Below, in pieces: positions 58,254 to 64,000 of a stretch of 64,000 nt of DNA (position 1 is its first letter; each line of letters starts with the position of its first letter). A model generated the notes under the pieces. The model saw only the letters and a list, made by a program, of their open reading frames with translations, was not told the DNA's origin and did no database searches. Location: the NCBI RefSeq assembly GCF_037126435.1, contig NZ_CP147020.1:496001-560000 (forward strand), read 5' to 3'. This stretch comes from Bernardetia sp. ABR2-2B (GTDB lineage Bacteria > Bacteroidota > Bacteroidia > Cytophagales > Bernardetiaceae). The translations under genes were made by a program, and so were the position numbers.

Positions 58254-59804
58254 ATGCAAAAGAAAATCAAATCTGCGCTCATTTCAGTATTTTATAAAGA
58301 CGGCTTAGAGCCTCTTTTACAGACACTTGCTAGTCAAGGAGTTACAATTTATTCGACAGGAGGAACTCAAAAGTTCATTGAAGAACAAGGCATTTCAGTT
58401 TCTCGTGTTGAAGACCTTACTTCTTATCCTTCTATTTTCGGAGGGCGAGTAAAGACACTTCACCCAAAAGTTTTTGGAGGAATTTTACATCGTCGTAATC
58501 TTGAAAGTGATAGAGAAGAAGCAGAAAATTACGAAATTCCAGAAATTGACTTAGTCATTGTAGATTTATACCCTTTTGAGGAAACTGTCAAGTCTGGTGC
58601 TAGTGAAGATGAGATTATAGAAAAAATTGATATTGGAGGTATTGCTCTCATTCGTGCAGCAGCCAAAAACTATAATGATGTAGTTATTATTTCTGATAGA
58701 AAAGAATATCCACTCCTCAATCAGATTTTGAGAGAACAAAATGGAAGCACTAACTTAGAAACTAGACGTAAGTTTGCTACAAAAGCATTCAATACAAGTT
58801 CGCATTATGATACAGCTATTTTCAATCATTTGAATCAAATTGCTACACAGGGAGATGATTTGAATTTAGTTTTTAAAGAAAGTATTAAAGAAGGAAGAGC
58901 CTTGAGATATGGAGAAAACCCACATCAGAGAGGTTATTTTTATGGAGATTTGGAAGCTCTTTTTGAGCAACTTAATGGAAAGGCACTGTCTTATAATAAT
59001 CTTGTGGATATTGATGCTGCCGTTGCTTTGATTGATGATTTTGAAGAAAGTAAAAAAGAAACTCCTGCCTTTGCCATCTTAAAGCATACAAATGCCTGTG
59101 GAATGGCAACTGCAAAAACAGTAAAAGAAGCCTATAAAAAAGCCTTTGCAGCCGATACTCTTTCTGCTTTTGGTGGTGTTTTGATTACAAATGGAGAAGT
59201 AGATGAAACAGCAGCTCAAGAAATGCATGATTTATTTTTTGAAGTTTTAATTGCACCTAGCTTTTCAGAGAAGGCATTAGAAATCTTGATGAAAAAGAAA
59301 AATCGTATTCTTTTGAAACGTAAAGATGTAGATTTTCCACATGTTCATTACAAAACATTACTAAACGGTGTAATTTCTCAAGATGCAGACAAAAAACAAG
59401 AGACTAAAAAAGACCTCAAAACAGTAACAAAGCAAGAGCCAACAGAAGCACAAATTGAAGCTTTACTTTTTGCTAATAAGCTCGTAAAACATACAAAATC
59501 AAATACAATTATTTTAGCTAATGAAGGGCAGCTTTTAGCAAGTGGTGTCGGACAGACTTCTCGTGTAGATGCGCTCAAACAGGCTATTACAAAGGCAAAA
59601 GTATTTGGTTTTGATTTGAAAGGGGCAGTTATGGCTTCTGATGCTTTCTTTCCTTTTCCTGATTGTGTAGAAATTGCAGCACAAGAAGGAATTAGCGCAG
59701 TTATTCAACCAGGAGGTTCGATAAAAGACCAAGATTCTATTGATATGTGTGATAAAAACAATATGGCGATGGTTTTGACAGGAACTAGACATTTTAAACA
59801 TTAA
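58254..59804 (+). CDS. purH: Bifunctional AICAR transformylase/IMP cyclohydrolase
   Basis: 516 residues, last two steps of IMP synthesis. IMP cyclohydrolase N-terminal half: ALISVFYKDGLEPLLQTLAS, YSTGGTQKFIEEQGI, GGRVKTLHPKVFGGIL. Transformylase half: RALRYGENPHQRGYFYGDLE, AILKHTNACGMA (catalytic Lys-His), LSAFGGVLITNGEVDE, and C-terminal AFFPFPDCVEIAAQEGISAV IQPGGSIKDQDSIDMCDK (split for length). ATG start. Slightly shorter than E. coli PurH, as usual in this phylum. Its substrate AICAR is also the by-product of HisH/HisF. Monocistronic, with a facing REP pair downstream. Confidence 0.97.
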   Translation: MQKKIKSALISVFYKDGLEPLLQTLASQGVTIYSTGGTQKFIEEQGISVSRVEDLTSYPSIFGGRVKTLHPKVFGGILHRRNLESDREEAENYEIPEIDLVIVDLYPFEETVKSGASEDEIIEKIDIGGIALIRAAAKNYNDVVIISDRKEYPLLNQILREQNGSTNLETRRKFATKAFNTSSHYDTAIFNHLNQIATQGDDLNLVFKESIKEGRALRYGENPHQRGYFYGDLEALFEQLNGKALSYNNLVDIDAAVALIDDFEESKKETPAFAILKHTNACGMATAKTVKEAYKKAFAADTLSAFGGVLITNGEVDETAAQEMHDLFFEVLIAPSFSEKALEILMKKKNRILLKRKDVDFPHVHYKTLLNGVISQDADKKQETKKDLKTVTKQEPTEAQIEALLFANKLVKHTKSNTIILANEGQLLASGVGQTSRVDALKQAITKAKVFGFDLKGAVMASDAFFPFPDCVEIAAQEGISAVIQPGGSIKDQDSIDMCDKNNMAMVLTGTRHFKH

Positions 59805-59818
59805 TTTTTAAAAATCAG

Positions 59819-59904
59819 GTCACTCGTGCAGACACAAGTAACGGAAAAATATAAGGTACATCTTATGTGTACAATAAACACCATTGCTTGTGTCCCCACG
59901 AGCG
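59819..59904. repeat. REP-like inverted pair, family 1, copies E and F
   Basis: GTCACTCGTGCAGACACAAG followed by TAACGG (59819-59844) and CCATTGCTTGTGTCCCCACG followed by AGCGA (59881-59905) in inverse orientation, 36 bp apart. Same composite arrangement as at 9841-9920, with more mismatches in the stems. Between purH and the rfbD-like gene. Confidence 0.7.
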
Positions 59905-59923
59905 ATTATTATATAATAAACCT

Positions 59924-60796
59924 ATGATTTTAGTAACAGGAGCAGACGGACAATTAGGACAAGAACTTCAAGCCTTAAAAAAAGCCTACCCTTTTGAGTT
60001 TCATTTTACTGATTTTGAGAAATTAGATATTACGCATTCGAAGCGAGTAAATGAATTATTCGAACTCAAACATTTTGATTATTGTATCAATGCAGCAGCT
60101 TATACAGCCGTTGATGCCTCTGAAAATGATAAACTAGCAGCTTATGAAGTGAATGTAATAGGAACAACCAACCTAGCTAAAGCCTGTGCAAAACATGGCG
60201 TTCGTTTGATTCATATTTCGACAGATTTTGTTTTTGATGGCAATAAATGTACGCCTTATACAGAAAATGACACGCCTAATCCGAAAGGAGTTTATGGGAC
60301 TTCGAAATGGCAAGGAGAAAAAAATGTTTTACAACACAATCCACATACAGTTATTTTAAGAACAGCATGGCTATATTCTACTTTTGGTAAAAATTTCGTC
60401 AAAACAATGCTTTCACTTGCTAATAAAAATCCTTTGAAAGTTGTTTATGACCAAATAGGAACACCTACGTATGCACGAGATTTGGCTGATACAATCCTTC
60501 AAATTATTCTTAGCATGGAAGATAAAAATTTTATAGAACCTCATTTATGGGGAACATATCATTACTCAAATGAAGGTGTAGCGAGTTGGTATGATTTTGC
60601 ACAAGCAATCTTTGAAATCTCTAAAGACACAAAAGATAAGAAAGTGAATTTAGAGCCTGTTCGTTCGATAGAATTTCCAACTGCAGCAGAACGTCCTTCG
60701 TATAGTGTATTGGATAAATCTAAAATAAAACAAAACTTTGATATCGAAATTTCTCATTGGAGAGATGCTTTGAAACGTTGTTTGAGTAAGATGTAA
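59924..60796 (+). CDS. rfbD: dTDP-4-dehydrorhamnose reductase family protein
   Basis: 290 residues from ATG 59924 (MILVTGADGQLGQEL); an open frame upstream to 59867 crosses the REP and is not real. RmlD-type SDR: Rossmann TGADGQLGQ, CINAAAYTAVDASENDKLAA YEVN (split), ISTDFVFDG, catalytic YGTSKWQGEK (Tyr-x-x-x-Lys), and ending PSYSVLDKSKI...HWRDALKRCL. Makes dTDP-L-rhamnose for surface polysaccharide in the canonical pathway; other rfb genes are not adjacent, so the substrate is inferred. Confidence 0.88.
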   Translation: MILVTGADGQLGQELQALKKAYPFEFHFTDFEKLDITHSKRVNELFELKHFDYCINAAAYTAVDASENDKLAAYEVNVIGTTNLAKACAKHGVRLIHISTDFVFDGNKCTPYTENDTPNPKGVYGTSKWQGEKNVLQHNPHTVILRTAWLYSTFGKNFVKTMLSLANKNPLKVVYDQIGTPTYARDLADTILQIILSMEDKNFIEPHLWGTYHYSNEGVASWYDFAQAIFEISKDTKDKKVNLEPVRSIEFPTAAERPSYSVLDKSKIKQNFDIEISHWRDALKRCLSKM

Positions 60797-60856
60797 GGGG
60801 ATTTACTTTATAGCCTCAATATTGTTTTGTAATAATGAGAGTTTTCAAAAAAGGAA

Positions 60857-60886
60857 CTTTTCCCATGATTTTAATCGTGGGAAAAG
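60857..60886. repeat. REP-like hairpin, family 2, single copy; shared terminator
   Basis: CTTTTCCCATGATT / AATCGTGGGAAAAG, 14-bp stem with one G-U, 2-nt loop. The CCCA-GATT/AATCGTGGG core matches the hairpin at 43267-43286. It lies between convergent rfbD and pdxJ and may terminate either. Confidence 0.65.
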
Positions 60887-60908
60887 TTTTACTATGCCAG
60901 TATAAGAG

Positions 60909-61634
60909 CTAAACTTTCAAAGCTCTCTTATAAAGTCCGATTGTATTTTCTAATCCCAAATAAAGTGCATCACAGACAAGTGCATGACCGATTGAAACTT
61001 CCTGCAAATAAGGTAAATGTTTGGCTAAATAATTTAGATTATCTAAATCCAAATCGTGTCCTGCATTGATTCCTAAACCTAATTTGTGAGCAAATTCTGC
61101 ACATTGAACATACTTTCGAATTGCTTTTTCAGGGTTTTCCTTAAAATTATTAGCATAACTTTCTGTATAAAACTCTATTCTATCTGCTCCTGTTTTGGCA
61201 GCAGCCTCAATAAACTGGTCTATTGGGTCAATAAAAATAGAAACCCGAATACCTAAAGCCTTCAAATCTGTAATTATTTCTTTCAAATAATCTTGGTGTT
61301 TGATAGTATCCCAACCAGCATTCGAAGTAAGAACACCATCCGAATCAGGAACTAAAGTGGCTTGTGTTGGCTTTATTTCTTTGACTATTTCTAAATAGCG
61401 TCCTTTTTGTGGATTTCCCTCAATATTAAATTCTGTCTTTACAATTTTTGATAATTCATAAGCATCTTGATAACGAATATGACGCTCATCAGGGCGTGGA
61501 TGAATCGTAATTCCTTGCGCTCCAAAACGCTCACAATCTTGAGCTACTTGTATTAAATTTGGATTGTTTCCTCCTCGTGCATTTCTTAGGGTTGCAAACT
61601 TATTTATATTTACGCTTAGTTTGGTAGAGTCCAT
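60909..61634 (-). CDS. pdxJ: Pyridoxine 5'-phosphate synthase
   Basis: 241 residues from ATG 61634 ([20 protein letters not shown]); the open frame extends 36 codons further upstream but with non-family residues. PdxJ condenses deoxyxylulose 5-phosphate with 3-amino-2-oxopropyl phosphate to give PNP (vitamin B6). Visible: [69 protein letters not shown] (split), [20 protein letters not shown]-like VSIGHALV. No substitution of key residues noticed. Confidence 0.96.
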   Translation of the reverse strand: MDSTKLSVNINKFATLRNARGGNNPNLIQVAQDCERFGAQGITIHPRPDERHIRYQDAYELSKIVKTEFNIEGNPQKGRYLEIVKEIKPTQATLVPDSDGVLTSNAGWDTIKHQDYLKEIITDLKALGIRVSIFIDPIDQFIEAAAKTGADRIEFYTESYANNFKENPEKAIRKYVQCAEFAHKLGLGINAGHDLDLDNLNYLAKHLPYLQEVSIGHALVCDALYLGLENTIGLYKRALKV

Positions 61635-61866
61635 TTGGCTATATTTTACTTTTATTGAGTGATAATCTTTTTTTTTGATAAAAAAACCATTATGAATTAT
61701 AACTAGATATTCAAAATTACTGCTTTTATTTTGCTCAAACAATAAATATCATACAAAATACTCATCACTAAGCATCTAAATCTTTATAGAATTTATGATA
61801 AAAGGTTTAAGAGTTTTTTGTATTTTAGAGATTCAAATACTCCTCACTTCATAATGCTTAATTCTT

Positions 61867-62805
61867 TTGTTAAAATATCATCTCCGTCTTCATTTTGTTA
61901 TTTGGCTTTCTAGTCTTGTTCCGTTGGTTGTTAATCAAATTGATTTATCAGCTACCGAAATTGTTTTTTATCGGACTTCAATGGCTGTTGTATTTTTAGC
62001 TATTTGGCTTTTACTTATTAAAAAATTCAAATGGACAGGCAAAAAAACTTATTTTTTGATGGGAACTGGAATCCTTACTTTTGCTTATTGGACACTTATT
62101 GTTCTTTCTGCAAAACTAGCAAATGAAGCTGTTTGCCTTATCGGACTTGCTACAATACCTCTTTTTATCAGTATTTTACGACCCATTTTGGGAAAAGGAA
62201 CTTTGTCAGTAGGAGAAATAATCACAGGACTAAATGCTATTTTTGGAATATATATTATCTACAGTTCTGATTTTGATTATGGGTTAGGCTTTTTCTTAGC
62301 TCTTCTTGCTGCCTTTTTTGGTGCGTTAGTTACTATTTTTAATGCAGAGCTAGTAAAAAAAGAAGATTCACTGGTTATTACCTTCTATCAAATGTTAGGA
62401 GCTAGTATTACAGCTTTTCTTCTTTTACTTTTTTCTACTTTTTGGGGAGGAGTAATAAGTGATTTTATTCCTGTAAAATGGAGTTTGACGTTACGTGATT
62501 TTGTCTTGATATTTAGTTTAGCACTAGGAGTTTCTGTCTATGCGTATAGCGAATCAGTACGATTAATGAAGTTTCTAAACCCTTTTACAGTAGCGATGGT
62601 TGGAAATTTAGTTCCACTTTATGGAATTGTGAGTGTAATTATTTTATCTTACCTTTTTAATTCAGTGGAAACTTCAAAAATGGATATTTATTTTTATGCA
62701 GGTGGAATCATTTTGGTTTCTGCTGTGGTAGCTCGTCCGTTAGTGATTTGGTATTTTGAAGTTTATGATGTTAGTGAAAATATCAAAAATAAAACGAATC
62801 AGTAA
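61867..62805 (+). CDS. EamA/DMT-family transporter
   Basis: 312 residues from TTG 61867, about ten membrane helices in two EamA repeats (EIVFYRTSMAVVFLAIWLLL, ANEAVCLIGLATIPLFISIL RP; AALLAAFFGALVTIF, MLGASITAFLLLLFSTF, FTVAMVGNLVPLYGIVSVII). Drug/metabolite exporter; substrate unknown. There is no in-frame ATG. An ATG at 61854 opens MLNSFVKI in another frame; deleting one A in the A-run 61872-61875 would give MLNSFVKYHLRLHFVIW, so a 1-base frameshift at the start is possible. Convergent with the sensor kinase. Confidence 0.8.
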   Translation: MLKYHLRLHFVIWLSSLVPLVVNQIDLSATEIVFYRTSMAVVFLAIWLLLIKKFKWTGKKTYFLMGTGILTFAYWTLIVLSAKLANEAVCLIGLATIPLFISILRPILGKGTLSVGEIITGLNAIFGIYIIYSSDFDYGLGFFLALLAAFFGALVTIFNAELVKKEDSLVITFYQMLGASITAFLLLLFSTFWGGVISDFIPVKWSLTLRDFVLIFSLALGVSVYAYSESVRLMKFLNPFTVAMVGNLVPLYGIVSVIILSYLFNSVETSKMDIYFYAGGIILVSAVVARPLVIWYFEVYDVSENIKNKTNQ

Positions 62806-62835
62806 TCATTGTTTTATCAAAAGATGAAAGTATAG

Positions 62836-64000
62836 CTATCTCATAAATCGAATACTAAATATAGTTCCTTCATTCTCATTGCTTTCTAACCAAATTTTGC
62901 CTTTTTTATCATTTACAGAATGAGCCTCTACAATTCGTTTGGCAATACTCAATCCCAAACCTGTTCCTTTTGGCTTTCGATTGTTCTTATCTCTAATTTG
63001 ATGAAACTTCTCAAAAATAGAAATTTGATTTTCTTTTGAAATTCCTTTTCCATTGTCAATAATGTTTATTTGCCAAAAATCTTTTTCAATTCTTGTTTCA
63101 ATTATGATTTTGTATAATAGATTCTTTCTACTTTCTGGAATTTCACTTTTATTAAATTTCATATGATTAATGGCATTCGAAACTAAATTAATAAGCACTT
63201 GTTCAATACGCTTTTCATCTGCCTGTACAATTAATTCTTTTTCATTATTTGTAAATGAAATTGCTAACTTTATATTTTTTTCTTCTGCTAATGGCTGCAT
63301 AATCGTATAGCCCTTTTCTATTAGCTTCTTTAAATCAAATGCTTCAATTTCTAATGGAAATGAATTATTTTTGGAATGATTATCAAAACTTTCAATATCC
63401 AAAATTTCATTTATTAGAAGGCTAAGACGCTCACATTCATTTACTACATTTTCTAAAAAATTCTGCCTTTCATCTTCCTCTAAATCAGGGTTTTGATAGA
63501 CAATTTCAGAAAGCGCACGGATTGCCGTAATAGGCGTTCGGAGTTCGTGGGTAACCGTAGAAATAAAATCATCTTTGATTCTGTCTTGTTCCTTTAATTT
63601 TTGATTAGATTCTTCTAATTCTTTTGTCAGTCGTCGTAATTCTGATGATTTTTGGCGTAGCTCTCTGTTAGTAGAAAGCACATCTTGAGACTCTTTTAAA
63701 ATTGTAATTACTTCTTCCATTGCGACAGTTTCCTGTTCGTGCAATAACGAAGAAACCAAAATACGAGCAGAAACAGCACCCACTACATTAGAAAGCATAC
63801 GTTCGGCAAGCGTCAGAAGACGAGAATCTGCTAAAACTATTTTTTCTTTATTTTGAGGTAAATCATTTTTCAAAACTTCCTCTTCTGTATTTGATTTTTG
63901 ATAATTTTCTAATAAAAAAGTGGTTCGTTTTTCTCCCAAAAAGCTATTTAAAAGTTCTTTTACCTCTGAAAAATAGGCTTTTCCTTTCCATAAAACAGCA
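62836..64000 (-). CDS. Sensor histidine kinase, C-terminal part (runs off right edge)
   Basis: The frame remains open to the right edge, so an apparent TTG start at 63939 is internal. Visible upstream residues AVLWKGKAYFSEVKELLNSF LGEKRTTF resemble the STAC linker found behind the Na+/solute-symporter domain of CbrA-like fused sensors. Then a coiled coil (STNRELRQKSSELRRLTKEL), HisKA with H box STVTHELRTPITAIRALSEI, N box NLVSNAINHMKF, G1 DNGKGISKE, F box IFEKFHQIRD, G2 GTGLGLSIAKRI. Complete kinase core; a response regulator is not in the window. Confidence 0.9.
   Translation of the reverse strand, partial: AVLWKGKAYFSEVKELLNSFLGEKRTTFLLENYQKSNTEEEVLKNDLPQNKEKIVLADSRLLTLAERMLSNVVGAVSARILVSSLLHEQETVAMEEVITILKESQDVLSTNRELRQKSSELRRLTKELEESNQKLKEQDRIKDDFISTVTHELRTPITAIRALSEIVYQNPDLEEDERQNFLENVVNECERLSLLINEILDIESFDNHSKNNSFPLEIEAFDLKKLIEKGYTIMQPLAEEKNIKLAISFTNNEKELIVQADEKRIEQVLINLVSNAINHMKFNKSEIPESRKNLLYKIIIETRIEKDFWQINIIDNGKGISKENQISIFEKFHQIRDKNNRKPKGTGLGLSIAKRIVEAHSVNDKKGKIWLESNENEGTIFSIRFMR

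Overview
The window looks like chromosomal DNA of a Bacteroidota bacterium, most likely a marine Cytophagales relative (Bernardetia/Flexibacter-like; the genus is an inference from overall protein flavour, not proven). Evidence: AT-rich sequence; three very large secreted proteins ending in type IX secretion (T9SS) sorting domains with the V/I-YPNP motif; -7 boxes of the TAnnTTTG type; weak or absent Shine-Dalgarno signals with several TTG/GTG starts; and Bacteroidota-typical families (CxxC plus carboxypeptidase-regulatory proteins, DUF3160/YARHG lipoprotein, bifunctional nuclease, YbiT-like ABC-F protein, 1153-residue pyruvate carboxylase).

Layout. 0.3-2.5 kb: a secreted-protein gene cut cleanly by an IS4-family insertion sequence. 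2.6-13 kb (minus): a frameshifted WG-repeat lipoprotein, pyruvate carboxylase (pyc), two small unknown proteins, hisH and lon. 13-17 kb: an ABC-F ATPase, a 7TMR-DISM membrane receptor without output domain, recO. 17-20.7 kb: a kinase-fold gene followed by three unknown or secreted genes, with two extra copies of the kinase gene's 3' end interleaved (an insertion hot spot). 20.7-28 kb: asd, a T9SS BNR-propeller protein, a small acidic protein, RNase Z, a queuosine-precursor transporter. 28-39 kb: two giant T9SS proteins (2034 and 1358 aa); the second is bracketed by a 117-bp direct repeat carrying the tail of a tRNA-Arg gene. 39-45 kb: two identical tRNA-Arg(ACG), a rhodanese, a DUF3160 lipoprotein, a MITE, small proteins, an alpha/beta hydrolase. 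45-51 kb: a possible structured RNA, pheT with a leader hairpin, a DUF1493-like membrane protein, a carboxypeptidase-regulatory/transglutaminase pair. 51-64 kb: alcohol dehydrogenase, THI5-like binding protein, bifunctional nuclease plus hydrolase, two membrane proteins, valS, purH, an rfbD-like reductase, pdxJ, an EamA transporter and a sensor kinase running off the right edge.

Most identifiable genes are scattered housekeeping functions (anaplerosis, Lon proteolysis, His, Asp-family, purine and B6 biosynthesis, two aminoacyl-tRNA synthetases) rather than one pathway, each usually closed by its own hairpin terminator. The accessory interest lies in the insertion hot spot at 17.1-20.7 kb, the tRNA-fragment duplication at 34.4/39.0 kb, two families of REP-like palindromes scattered between genes, and the untypified structured segment upstream of pheT. 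I see no CRISPR array, rRNA, prophage or recognised defence operon.
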